64,000 bases of DNA from contig JAXJXV010000014.1 in assembly GCA_036307305.1 (NCBI GenBank), positions 248,001 to 312,000 on the forward strand, written 5' to 3'. A program made the position numbers and the translations under genes. The notes under the pieces are model-generated. The model was not told the origin of the DNA. It was given only the letters and a program-made list of their open reading frames with translations, and ran no database searches. Below are positions 24,218 through 32,112 of the stretch, piece after piece; position 1 is the stretch's first letter, and each line of letters opens with the position of its first letter. The stretch is from SIG607 sp036307305. Lineage in GTDB: Bacteria; Bacillota; Clostridia; Oscillospirales; Acutalibacteraceae.

Positions 24218-26323
24218 ATGGTTCTGATAATTGCCGAAAAACCCAGTCTTGCCCGTAATATCGTTGCAGGTATCGGCACAATGAAAAAAATAGGCAATTA
24301 TTATGAGGGTAACGGATATATCGTTACCTGGGCTTTTGGTCATCTTTTTTCACTTTGTGATATCGAAGATTATACAGGACCTACTTCAAACGGCAGATGG
24401 AGTATGGAAAATCTTCCTTGCTTTCCCGAAAAGTTTAATTTTAAGCTCAGAAGAGGGGACGATGGTAACGAGGATGCAGGTGTCAAAAAACAATTTGAGT
24501 TGATTTGTGCATTATGTAACCGCGAAGATGTTGATGCTATTGTAAATGCGGGGGATGCTGACAGAGAGGGAGAAATTATTATCCGTCTGTGTGTTTCTCA
24601 CGCCTTAAAAGGTGATAAAAAGCTTTTAAGACTTTGGTTACCCGACCAGACTCCAGAAACCGTATCTGCCGCGCTTTCTGATATGAAAGAAGAAAAAGAT
24701 TATGATAATCTTGCAAACGAAGGCTTTGCAAGAACCTATATAGATTGGCTGTACGGTGTAAATCTTACTCGTTATGCGACCTTGAAAACAGGTATGTTGT
24801 TAAGAGTTGGCAGGGTAATCGTACCTATTGTGAAAGCAATTTACGACAGAGATATGGCTATAAGAAATTTTGTTCCCGATATATACTATGCTCTTTACAG
24901 CAAAGAGGAAACGTCGGGTGAAATCGTAGAACTTACCTCGAAGCAAAAATTTGATAAAAATCAGCTTAACAAAGCTAAGGAATTGTGTGATAAATATAAT
25001 CAGTCGGGCGCGGTTGTAACCGATGTCAAAACAAAAAAAGACAGTCTTTCTGCAGGAAAACTTTACTCGCTGTCAAAATTGCAGAACGTACTGGGTAAAA
25101 AGCTAAAAATGTCTATGGACGAAAGTCTTAAAATTGTACAGTCACTTTATGAAAAGGGTTATCTTACGTATCCCCGTACTAATTCCGAGTATCTTGCTAC
25201 TGCAGAAAAGGATAAGATTTCTAAAATTATCAAGAATATTGCTTCTATGGGTTATCCCATAGTTATGAAGGATAAGAAAACTATTTTTGATGACAGTAAA
25301 ATTGAATCCCATTCTGCGCTGACTCCAACTTATAAAATTCCTAAAAAGACAGACCTTACCGATGATGAATTCAAAGTGTATCAGACGGTATTTCGTCGCT
25401 TCGTTGCAGTTTTTTGCAGTGAAGAATGTATCGTTCAAAAAACGGAGATGCGTATTAAAGTAGGAGAATATGAAGAATTTGTGCTAAAGGGTATGGTGAT
25501 TCTTGAAGCAGGTTGGACAAAATATGACAGCTATACGGGCAAGGACAAGGTTTTGCCGAGGCTGTCGGTGGGCGACGCTGTTAATATTAATTTTGTTCCA
25601 AAGGAAAAAGAAACCTCGCCGCCTAAACACTATACTATAGAAACACTCAATCAGTATTTAAAAAATCCTTTCAGAGAGGAAAAAGCTTCTGCATCTGAAA
25701 TTTCCGATGAAGATGATGCTGAGGAATATAAAGCAATGTTTGACGGCCTTGAGCTTGGTACTGAGGCTACGAGAACGGGTATAATTGATAATGCTATTAA
25801 AAGCAAATATATTCAGCTTAAAAAGGACGTTTACACTATTTTACCCGACGGTGAGTATCTTATTGAGTCACTTACCTATATGGGTATTTCAATGGATAAA
25901 TATAAGACCAGCGTTCTCGGTCAGGCGCTAAAGAAAGTGTTTAAAAACACATTGAGCGTTAAAGAAAGCGTCCAAATGGCAACTGATGAAATTAATTCCG
26001 TTTTCATCAAAAAGGATTTGCCGCTCGAAACTGACTGTGATAACGGTTTTTACGGTGACTTTATCGGTACTTGTCCACTTTGTCAGAACAAAGTCGTCAA
26101 GGGCAGATACGGTTATGGCTGTATGGGTTATAAGGATGGCTGTAAATTCCGTATAAACGGTGTTATTTGCAAACGCGTCATATCGGTCAGCAATGCAAAA
26201 AAATTGCTTGAGGAAGGCGTCACAAGTGAAATACAAGGCTTTACCTCTAAAGCAGGAAAGCTGTTTAATGCTAAGCTGTGCTTGACTGACGGCAAAGTCG
26301 TTTTTGATTTTCAGAAAGGATAA
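24218..26323 (+). CDS. topB: DNA topoisomerase III
   Basis: Type IA topoisomerase that decatenates and unlinks DNA. The 701-residue protein has the TOPRIM start MVLIIAEKPSLARNIV and the acidic DADREGEIIIRL near residue 110. The active-site tyrosine is Y318 in YLTYPRTNSEYL. GTEATRTGIIDN follows. The C-terminal zinc-finger-like repeat (CPLCQNKVVKGRYGYGC...GC) lies near 613-640. AAGGAAGTG precedes the ATG. The srtB gene starts five bases after its stop. TopB genes are sometimes carried on integrative elements, but nothing else in the neighbourhood supports that here. Confidence 0.93.
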   Translation: MVLIIAEKPSLARNIVAGIGTMKKIGNYYEGNGYIVTWAFGHLFSLCDIEDYTGPTSNGRWSMENLPCFPEKFNFKLRRGDDGNEDAGVKKQFELICALCNREDVDAIVNAGDADREGEIIIRLCVSHALKGDKKLLRLWLPDQTPETVSAALSDMKEEKDYDNLANEGFARTYIDWLYGVNLTRYATLKTGMLLRVGRVIVPIVKAIYDRDMAIRNFVPDIYYALYSKEETSGEIVELTSKQKFDKNQLNKAKELCDKYNQSGAVVTDVKTKKDSLSAGKLYSLSKLQNVLGKKLKMSMDESLKIVQSLYEKGYLTYPRTNSEYLATAEKDKISKIIKNIASMGYPIVMKDKKTIFDDSKIESHSALTPTYKIPKKTDLTDDEFKVYQTVFRRFVAVFCSEECIVQKTEMRIKVGEYEEFVLKGMVILEAGWTKYDSYTGKDKVLPRLSVGDAVNINFVPKEKETSPPKHYTIETLNQYLKNPFREEKASASEISDEDDAEEYKAMFDGLELGTEATRTGIIDNAIKSKYIQLKKDVYTILPDGEYLIESLTYMGISMDKYKTSVLGQALKKVFKNTLSVKESVQMATDEINSVFIKKDLPLETDCDNGFYGDFIGTCPLCQNKVVKGRYGYGCMGYKDGCKFRINGVICKRVISVSNAKKLLEEGVTSEIQGFTSKAGKLFNAKLCLTDGKVVFDFQKG

Positions 26324-26328
26324 ATTTT

Positions 26329-27147
26329 ATGAACTTTAATAAAGCGAAAGATATGAGTGGAAATAAAAGAAAAACTGCGTTGGTTTACAACAGTTTAATT
26401 ATATTTTTTGCCTGTGTTTTTCTTGTTTGTATTTTTATGTTGGCTTCCTATTATATACAGGAGTGGCGTAATGAAAGTCAAAATGACGAGATAGCTCAGG
26501 AGGTAGTTATTCCAACGGTAGAAGATGAACAATCTGAGGAAAACGTTTCCTCCGTTGTGCAGGAAGGCTTTAAATTTGCGCCAATACCAAAATCTATTGA
26601 TTTTACAAAACTCGTTGCAAAAAATGAAGACGTTACTGCTTGGATTTTTAATCAGAACGGTGTAATTAATTATCCTGTATTAAAGGGCGAAGACAACAGT
26701 TACTACCTTAATCATACTGTTAATAAGAAGAAAAATGTTAACGGCTCAATTTTTATGGATTACAGAAACGACGGTAGCTTCAACGATAAGGTTACGATGA
26801 TTTACGGTCATAATATGAAAAACGGTACGATGTTTGCTACAATCCGACGTTACAGAACGAAGGCGTATTATGAAGCGTATCCGTCTTTTTATCTTTACAC
26901 ACCAAACGGTAATTACCGTTTAGATGTTTTCTCGTCCTATCAGACAACGGTTAGTGACCCTGTGTTTACTACGGACTTTAATACTGAGGATACGTCAGAG
27001 CTTATCAGTCACGCTTTTTCGAAATCTATTATCAAAGCAGATGTTTCTGTTGATAAAACCGATAGAATAGTGATTTTGTCAACCTGTACGGGCAAACAGG
27101 ATGATGCTCGGTTTGTTGTTCTGTGTAAGCTCGTTTCTGTGGAATAA
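26329..27147 (+). CDS. srtB: Class B sortase
   Basis: Membrane-anchored cysteine transpeptidase that attaches proteins with a sorting signal to the wall. The 272-residue protein has a basic cytosolic N-terminus, one membrane helix (about 22-45) and an acidic linker. The sortase barrel carries the catalytic triad H161 (in YGHNMKNGTMF), C253 (in LSTCTG) and R261 (in DARFVVL). No LPxTG-type or NPQTN-type substrate gene is recognisable in this window, so its substrate is elsewhere. AAAGGAT precedes the ATG and it follows topB by five bases, so it may be carried on the topB transcript. Confidence 0.9.
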   Translation: MNFNKAKDMSGNKRKTALVYNSLIIFFACVFLVCIFMLASYYIQEWRNESQNDEIAQEVVIPTVEDEQSEENVSSVVQEGFKFAPIPKSIDFTKLVAKNEDVTAWIFNQNGVINYPVLKGEDNSYYLNHTVNKKKNVNGSIFMDYRNDGSFNDKVTMIYGHNMKNGTMFATIRRYRTKAYYEAYPSFYLYTPNGNYRLDVFSSYQTTVSDPVFTTDFNTEDTSELISHAFSKSIIKADVSVDKTDRIVILSTCTGKQDDARFVVLCKLVSVE

Positions 27148-27160
27148 TTAATATTTCTTA

Positions 27161-27189
27161 TTGCTTTTTTGCATTAATTATGGTAATAT
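27161..27189 (+). promoter_or_regulatory. Promoter of ileS
   Basis: TTGCTT (27161-27166), 17-base spacer, TAATAT (27184-27189). The leader is only about 25 bases, too short for a T-box. Confidence 0.65.
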
Positions 27190-27219
27190 ATAGGTTGTTT
27201 ATGTGAAAGGGGTATTGTA

Positions 27220-30200
27220 ATGTACAAAAAAGTATCCACTAATCTTAATTTTGTCGAAGAAGAAAAGAAAATTGAAAAATTCTGGCGCGACGAAAAAATA
27301 TTTGAAAAGAGCATAGAAAGCAGAGCAAAAGGGGAGCCTTACGTTTTTTACGACGGTCCTCCTACTGCAAACGGTAAGCCGCATATTGGCCATGTTCTTA
27401 CCCGCGTTATTAAGGATATGATTCCAAGATACCGTACTATGAAAGGCTATATGGTGCCGAGAAAAGCGGGTTGGGATACCCATGGTCTTCCCGTTGAGCT
27501 TGAGGTTGAAAAGAAATTAGGTCTTGACGGAAAAGAGCAGATTGAAAAATACGGTCTTTCTGACTTTATATCTCACTGCAAAGAAAGTGTTTGGCAGTAT
27601 AAAGGTATGTGGGAGGATTTCTCACAGACTGTGGGCTTCTGGGCTGATATGGATAATCCATACGTTACTTATCATAATGATTTTATTGAGTCTGAATGGT
27701 GGGCACTTAAAGAGATTTTTAACAAAAATCTTCTTTATAAGGGCTTTAAGATAGTTCCTTACTGTCCCCGTTGCGGAACTCCTCTTTCTTCTCACGAGGT
27801 TGCACAGGGCTATAAAGCTGTTAAGGAAAGAAGCGCAGTTGTTCGTTTTAAGGTAAAGGGCGAGGATGCTTTTTTCCTTGCCTGGACAACTACACCATGG
27901 ACGTTGCCGTCTAACGTTGCTCTTTGCGTAAACCCTGATGATACTTATATTAAGGTTAAGGCTAACGACTCAAACGTTTATTATATGGCAGAGGCACTTG
28001 CCGATAAGGTTCTCGGCAGACTTGCTACCGAGGATACACCCGCTTATACTGTTATTGAAACTATGAAGGGCGCTGACCTTGAAGGCAGAGAATACGAACC
28101 TCTCTTTGACTGTGCCGCAGTTGTAGCTGATAAACAGAAGAAAAAAGGCTTCTTTATTACCTGTGACAGATACGTAACTATGTCTGACGGTACAGGTATC
28201 GTTCATATTGCTCCTGCCTTTGGTGAGGATGATGCAAAGGTCGGCAGAAAGTATGACCTGCCTTTCGTTCAGTTTGTTGACGGTAAGGGTAATCTTACTG
28301 AGGAAACTCCTTTTGCAGGGCTGTTCGTTAAGGATGCAGACCCTAAGGTGCTTGTTGACCTTGAAGACAGAGGACTCCTTTTTGACGCTCCTAAGTTTGA
28401 ACACGATTATCCGTTCTGTTGGCGTTGTGATACTCCACTTATTTACTACGCAAGAGAGTCTTGGTTTATTAAAATGACAGAGGTCAGAGACGACCTTATC
28501 AGAAACAACAATACTATTAACTGGATTCCTGAGAGCATTGGTAAGGGCAGATTCGGTGATTGGCTTGAAAACGTTCAGGACTGGGGTCTTTCCCGTAATC
28601 GTTATTGGGGTACACCTCTTAATATATGGGAATGTGAGTGCGGTCACAGACACGCTATCGGCAGTATTGCAGAGCTTAAAGAAATGAGCGATAACTGTCC
28701 TGATAACATTGAACTTCACCGTCCTTTTGTTGACGAGGTTACTATTAAATGTCCTAAGTGTTCTGCTCAGATGAAGCGTGTTCCTGAGGTTATCGACTGC
28801 TGGTTTGACTCGGGCGCTATGCCTTTTGCTCAGCATCATTATCCTTTTGAGAATAAAGAGTTGTTTGATGCTCAGTTCCCTGCAAACTTTATTTCTGAGG
28901 CTGTTGACCAGACAAGAGGATGGTTCTATTCTCTTCTTGCTATTTCTACATTGCTCTTTAATAAAGCACCTTATAAGAACGTAATCGTTCTCGGTCACGT
29001 ACAGGATGAGCATGGTCAGAAAATGAGTAAATCTAAGGGTAATGCCGTTGACCCCTTTGATGCACTTGAAACCTACGGCGCTGATGCAGTTCGTTGGTAT
29101 TTCTATACTAACTCTGCTCCTTGGCTTCCTAATCGTTTCTACGGAAAAGCAGTGACGGAAGGTCAAAGAAAGTTTATGGGTACTCTTTGGAATACTTATG
29201 CTTTCTATGTGCTTTATGCTGATATTGATAAATTTGACCCAACTAAATATAATCTGACAGATTGTAAGTTATCTGTTATGGATAAATGGCTGCTCTCACG
29301 AATGAATTCTATGGTAAAGGCTGTAGATGACAATCTGTTTAACTACAGAATTCCCGAGGCTGCACGTGCCCTCGAAAGCTTTGTTGACCAGCTTAGTAAC
29401 TGGTATGTCAGAAGAGGCAGAGAGCGTTATTGGGTTCAGGGTATGCCTGAGGATAAGATTGCGGCTTATATGACACTATATACTGCTCTTGTTACTACTG
29501 CTAAGGCTGCTGCTCCAATGATTCCATTTATGTCTGAAAATATATATCAGAATATCGTAAGAGGTCTTGACGACGGCGCTCCCGAAAGTATACACCTTTG
29601 TGATTTCCCAGAGGTTGATGAAACGGCGATAGATGCTAAGCTTGAAGCAGATATGGAATCTGTACTCAATATCGTTGTACTCGGACGTGCTGCCCGAAAC
29701 GGTGCTAACCTTAAAAACCGTCAACCTCTTTCTGTAATGTACGTTAAATGCGATACTGAGCTTTCTGATGAAGCTGTTAAGATTATTGAAGAAGAACTCA
29801 ATATTAAGAATGTAAACTTCGTTAAGGACACAGGCGACCTTGTTAGTTATGCATTTAAGCCACAGCTCAGAACTGTTGGTCCAAAATACGGTAAACAGCT
29901 TGGTGATATAAGAAATGCGCTCAGCAGTCTTGACGGAACTAAAGCTTACGGTGAACTGAAAGCAAACGGTAAACTTGTGTTTGAGTTTGCAAGTGGCACT
30001 GTTGAGCTTTGTGAAGAAGATTTGCTTATAGAAACCACTCAGAAGGAAGGCTTATTCACTCTTTCAGATAATGGTATTACAGTTGCTCTTGATACAGTTC
30101 TTACAGATGAGCTTATTGAAGAAGGCTTTGTAAGAGAAATTACAAGTAAAATTCAGACTATGCGTAAAGAAGCAGGATTTGAGGTTACCGACCATATAAC

Positions 30201-30369
30201 AGTTTATATGCAGGGTAATGAAAAAATCGCTGATATAGCGGAAAAGAACGTACTTGAAATTTCTAACGATACTCTTGCTGATGAATTTGATTTTGACTCA
30301 ATGGATGGATTCAGTAAAGAGTGGGAGCTTAATGGCGAGAACGTAGTTATCGGCGTTAAGAAAGTATAA
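27220..30369 (+). CDS. ileS: Isoleucyl-tRNA synthetase, long (type 2-like) form
   Basis: Charges tRNA-Ile with isoleucine. The 1049-residue protein has the HIGH motif at H55 (PPTANGKPHIGHVL) and KMSKS at K601. The CP1 editing domain lies between them and the anticodon-binding region follows (about 690-850). Length and the N-terminal FWRDEKIFEKSIESRAKGEP/FYDGPPTANG are like the eukaryotic-type IleRS2 found in some bacteria. Members of that type are often naturally tolerant of the inhibitor mupirocin; whether this one is cannot be read from sequence by eye. The C-terminal zinc finger of type 1 bacterial enzymes is not seen. AAAGGGGT precedes the ATG. Confidence 0.94.
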   Translation: MYKKVSTNLNFVEEEKKIEKFWRDEKIFEKSIESRAKGEPYVFYDGPPTANGKPHIGHVLTRVIKDMIPRYRTMKGYMVPRKAGWDTHGLPVELEVEKKLGLDGKEQIEKYGLSDFISHCKESVWQYKGMWEDFSQTVGFWADMDNPYVTYHNDFIESEWWALKEIFNKNLLYKGFKIVPYCPRCGTPLSSHEVAQGYKAVKERSAVVRFKVKGEDAFFLAWTTTPWTLPSNVALCVNPDDTYIKVKANDSNVYYMAEALADKVLGRLATEDTPAYTVIETMKGADLEGREYEPLFDCAAVVADKQKKKGFFITCDRYVTMSDGTGIVHIAPAFGEDDAKVGRKYDLPFVQFVDGKGNLTEETPFAGLFVKDADPKVLVDLEDRGLLFDAPKFEHDYPFCWRCDTPLIYYARESWFIKMTEVRDDLIRNNNTINWIPESIGKGRFGDWLENVQDWGLSRNRYWGTPLNIWECECGHRHAIGSIAELKEMSDNCPDNIELHRPFVDEVTIKCPKCSAQMKRVPEVIDCWFDSGAMPFAQHHYPFENKELFDAQFPANFISEAVDQTRGWFYSLLAISTLLFNKAPYKNVIVLGHVQDEHGQKMSKSKGNAVDPFDALETYGADAVRWYFYTNSAPWLPNRFYGKAVTEGQRKFMGTLWNTYAFYVLYADIDKFDPTKYNLTDCKLSVMDKWLLSRMNSMVKAVDDNLFNYRIPEAARALESFVDQLSNWYVRRGRERYWVQGMPEDKIAAYMTLYTALVTTAKAAAPMIPFMSENIYQNIVRGLDDGAPESIHLCDFPEVDETAIDAKLEADMESVLNIVVLGRAARNGANLKNRQPLSVMYVKCDTELSDEAVKIIEEELNIKNVNFVKDTGDLVSYAFKPQLRTVGPKYGKQLGDIRNALSSLDGTKAYGELKANGKLVFEFASGTVELCEEDLLIETTQKEGLFTLSDNGITVALDTVLTDELIEEGFVREITSKIQTMRKEAGFEVTDHITVYMQGNEKIADIAEKNVLEISNDTLADEFDFDSMDGFSKEWELNGENVVIGVKKV

Positions 30370-30371
30370 TT

Positions 30372-30400
30372 AAAAGCAGGTCGAAAGACCTGCTTTTGTC
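30372..30400 (+). terminator. Terminator of ileS
   Basis: 11-bp perfect stem (30372-30382 with 30387-30397) closed by a GAAA tetraloop, ending in TTTT. Confidence 0.88.
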
Positions 30401-30412
30401 CTTATTTAAGTA

Positions 30413-30441
30413 TTGACTTTTGGTTTTGTATGCTATATAAT
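30413..30441 (+). promoter_or_regulatory. Promoter of tRNA-Pro
   Basis: TTGACT (30413-30418), 17-base spacer, TATAAT (30436-30441). Confidence 0.87.
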
Positions 30442-30456
30442 AACTAAGTCACAAAT

Positions 30457-30533
30457 CGAGGCGTGGCTCAGTTTGGTAGAGCGCTGCGTTCGGGACGCAG
30501 AGGTCGCAGGTTCAAATCCTGTCGCCTCGACCA
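30457..30533 (+). tRNA. tRNA-Pro (anticodon CGG)
   Basis: Cloverleaf with acceptor CGAGGCG/CGCCTCG, D-arm GCTCAGTTTGGTAGAGC, anticodon stem CTGCG/CGCAG closing TTCGGGA (anticodon CGG, reads CCG), T-arm GCAGGTTCAAATCCTGT and encoded CCA at 30531-30533. Its last bases form the beginning of the inverted repeat described next. Confidence 0.96.
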
Positions 30534-30652
30534 AAGCCCCAAGGACAATAAGTTCTTGGGGCTTACTTCTTACCTATTACCTCTTCACTCTTACTTCAAA
30601 AAAGTCCTTGGGGCTTTGGTAAGTAATAAGTAAGAAGTAAGAGGTAATAAGT
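30531..30652. repeat. Hairpin and YTACTT-rich repeat region after tRNA-Pro
   Basis: The 16-mer CCAAAGCCCCAAGGAC (30531-30546) is perfectly complementary to 30604-30619. Its core AAGCCCCAAG (30534-30543) can also pair with CTTGGGGCTT at 30555-30564, so CTTGGGGCTT is a direct repeat (30555 and 30607) and two hairpins compete. Between and after lie low-complexity blocks: CTTACTTCTTACC... (30562-30598) and its approximate complement TAAGTAATAAGTAAG... (30620-30650), built of 6-8-base units. Together this makes an imperfect palindrome over 120 bases. No coding frame is seen. Confidence 0.8.
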
Positions 30653-30658
30653 GTTTTT

Positions 30659-30684
30659 GCAAGGCTTTGCCTTGCTCTTTTTCT
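30659..30684 (+). terminator. Terminator after tRNA-Pro repeat region
   Basis: 7-bp stem GCAAGGC/GCCTTGC (30659-30665 with 30669-30675), loop TTT, then TCTTTTTCTTTT. Confidence 0.7.
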
Positions 30685-30700
30685 TTTATGGTGGTATAAT
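30672..30700 (+). promoter_or_regulatory. Promoter of the four-helix-bundle gene
   Basis: TTGCTC (30672-30677, within the terminator's 3' arm), 17-base spacer, TATAAT (30695-30700). Start near 30707, which argues for translation from the ATG at 30725. Confidence 0.6.
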
Positions 30701-30724
30701 AACAATATGAAAGGCGGTAATGTT

Positions 30725-31075
30725 ATGGCAGATAGTCCGTTAATTATAAAATCAAAAGAATTTGCTTTGCAGATTATAAAAGTTTGTAACTATGTAAAAC
30801 AAACCAAAAAGGAAAGTGTACTTACAAACCAACTTATCCGCAGTGGAACAAGTGTCGGTGCAAACATACGCGAAGCATTTTATGGACACGGAACTGCCGA
30901 CTTTATTGCCAAACTTCAAATTGCACTTAAAGAATGTTCTGAAAGTGAATATTGGTTAGAACTTTTAATTGAAAGTGGATATTATGATAACAACGAAATT
31001 TTAGAAAAGTGCATTGAAGTTAAGAAGTTACTTGTTACGTCAATAAATACTGCTAAAAGTAAATTAAATAAATAA
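30725..31075 (+). CDS. Four-helix-bundle protein (23S rRNA IVS / Avd-like)
   Basis: A 116-residue all-helical protein of the TIGR02436 family, first known from intervening sequences in 23S rRNA genes and related to the Avd protein of diversity-generating retroelements. Typical residues are FALQIIKVCNYVKQTKKESV, then TNQLIRSGTSVGANIREAFYG and KECSESEYWLELL. Family members are small basic proteins thought to bind nucleic acid; the biological role outside retroelements is not known. There is no rRNA gene or reverse transcriptase here. The ATG at 30725 follows AAAGGCGG. It lies directly behind a palindromic repeat region, a frequent setting, and is followed after 17 bases by a membrane-protein gene. 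Confidence 0.88.
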   Translation: MADSPLIIKSKEFALQIIKVCNYVKQTKKESVLTNQLIRSGTSVGANIREAFYGHGTADFIAKLQIALKECSESEYWLELLIESGYYDNNEILEKCIEVKKLLVTSINTAKSKLNK

Positions 31076-31092
31076 CTCAAGGCGGTGATGAT

Positions 31093-31626
31093 ATGATTAT
31101 GATTCTATTTATAATATTTGCAACGTTATTCATTGCTAGAACCATATCTGGTTATGATAATAAATATAATGATAGAAAGTATTTTGTTTTGCAGAACAAA
31201 GAAATTGCAAAAATCCTATTACCTAAAACTGCCGGTTGGCAGCGTGGTGTTAAAAAACGTTCCAGTTCTGATTTCAACAAAATGACATATTCTGGTGCGG
31301 TTTTTTATTTATTTAACGTGTTTGTGATTTTATCTATACCAGTCTTTCGGTTTTTGGTTCCTGAGATTCAAGTTTCCCCTTTTGAATTTGAGGTTAGATA
31401 TCTGCATATTTTCGTTGACACTTTAAATACAAAACTCCCTGTTTTATTTTCGTTAATATTGCTTGCTGTAGAAATTATATTTGTGTCTATTAATGAGATT
31501 TTGCTTGCTCTAAAACAAAAGAAGAAGTTTTTGATTATTTTATCCATAGTTTTGTTGGTTATAATTTTTTTGTCCGGTTTATTACAGGTTGAAGAATTAT
31601 TTTCGACAATTATTGAAGTTATTTAA
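31093..31626 (+). CDS. Membrane protein of unknown function
   Basis: A 177-residue protein with about four hydrophobic segments (roughly residues 2-16, 66-88, 118-138, 147-166) and a polar region at 18-62 rich in Lys and Asn. I do not recognise a family. The ATG at 31093 has AAGGCGGTGATG upstream, the same style of ribosome site as the four-helix gene 17 bases before it, so the two are probably one operon. The terminator at 31685-31726 ends the unit. It could be a companion of the four-helix protein or an unrelated passenger. Confidence 0.65.
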   Translation: MIMILFIIFATLFIARTISGYDNKYNDRKYFVLQNKEIAKILLPKTAGWQRGVKKRSSSDFNKMTYSGAVFYLFNVFVILSIPVFRFLVPEIQVSPFEFEVRYLHIFVDTLNTKLPVLFSLILLAVEIIFVSINEILLALKQKKKFLIILSIVLLVIIFLSGLLQVEELFSTIIEVI

Positions 31627-31667
31627 AAATCCTCAGTTTTCAGGCGCATTTTATTCGTGTCATTAAG

Positions 31668-31779
31668 TTCGAAACTCCCATGTTGAATGTTCATAACGGA
31701 CTTGACCGTTATGAACATTCTTTTTTATGCACATAGGTGTTTGAGAGTAGGTTTAATATCTTTTAAGATGGGAAGTTCG
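31668..31779. repeat. Structured 112-base element with imperfect terminal inverted repeats
   Basis: CGAAACTCCCAT (31670-31681) and ATGGGAAGTTCG (31768-31779) match as inverted repeats in 11 of 12 pairs, counting G-U. They enclose the strong hairpin at 31685-31720 and a stretch of about 45 bases without coding content. It may be a small mobile relic or a folded RNA. The rest of the gene-free region 31627-31828 shows nothing else recognisable except the hairpin at 31810-31844. Confidence 0.45.
31685..31726 (+). terminator. Strong intrinsic terminator
   Basis: 15-bp perfect stem (31685-31699 with 31706-31720), loop ACTTGA, followed by TTTTTT. It ends the four-helix/membrane-protein operon. Confidence 0.85.
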
Positions 31780-31809
31780 CTTTCTCATTCCATTATGACA
31801 GGTACCACC

Positions 31810-31844
31810 TACCACCGAAAGGATATAGTTATCCCTTGGTGGTA
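31810..31844. repeat. Two-part hairpin upstream of the gene remnant
   Basis: Outer stem TACCACC/GGTGGTA (31810-31816 with 31838-31844), inner stem GGATA/TATCC (31821-31825 with 31830-31834), separated by an asymmetric internal loop. Function unknown. Confidence 0.5.
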
Positions 31845-32044
31845 ACCTAAGATATACATTTAACAACGACGAAATTACTGTTTATGCTGATTGTTTTGCT
31901 AAGTACGTAGAAATCGATTCTCCCGATTGTGATTTAATATTAAGTGATAACTATTTTGATATAAACGGTTCAAGCAAAGCTGTAAAAATTCTTTCTGGTA
32001 TGCCCAGAAACATAAATCTCAGAAGCGTGTATGATATTAAATAA
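31829..32044 (+). pseudogene. C-terminal remnant of a GH2 beta-mannosidase-like gene
   Basis: An open frame without a start codon runs from after a stop at 31826 to TAA at 32042. From about 31844 it translates as a beta-sandwich tail: RYTFNNDEITVYADCFAKYV, then EIDSPDCDLILSDNYFDING and a closing LRSVYDIK. The ADxFAxxVEI ... LSDNYFDI pattern is that of the last Ig-like domain of GH2 beta-mannosidases. Such proteins normally have 750-900 residues, so over 90 percent of the gene is missing and no catalytic domain is present upstream. I read it as a decayed gene left beside the inserted or rearranged 30.5-31.8 kb segment. Confidence 0.7.
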
Positions 32045-32063
32045 AAAGACCTTGACAAATAAG

Positions 32064-32093
32064 GTGACAGTGCTTTAAACTCAAATATATAAT
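32064..32093 (+). promoter_or_regulatory. Probable promoter of trmB
   Basis: GTGACA (32064-32069), 18-base spacer, TATAAT (32088-32093). A TTGACA at 32052-32057 also lies nearby but its matching -10 (TTAAAC) is poor. Confidence 0.5.
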
Positions 32094-32112
32094 TATTTGT
32101 GAGGTATTTACT

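Noticed and set aside
24218..27147. topB plus sortase as part of an integrative element or prophage
   Set aside because: No integrase, relaxase, conjugation or phage genes lie nearby, and flanking genes are housekeeping.
27148..27219. T-box or other riboswitch ahead of ileS
   Set aside because: Only 72 bases separate srtB and ileS and about 25 of them follow the promoter, far too short for a T-box.
27970..29166. Long open frame (398 codons) antisense to ileS
   Set aside because: It mirrors the codon-biased ileS reading frame, has no ribosome site and no recognisable domain.
1906..30533. tRNA-Thr and tRNA-Pro as attachment sites of a genomic island
   Set aside because: No integrase next to either tRNA and no direct repeat of the tRNA 3' end was seen at a distance. 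The short inverted copy after tRNA-Pro is part of a hairpin.
31751..31790. A GTTTGAGAGTAG-like start resembling a type II CRISPR repeat
   Set aside because: Only one copy; there is no second repeat, spacer structure or cas gene.
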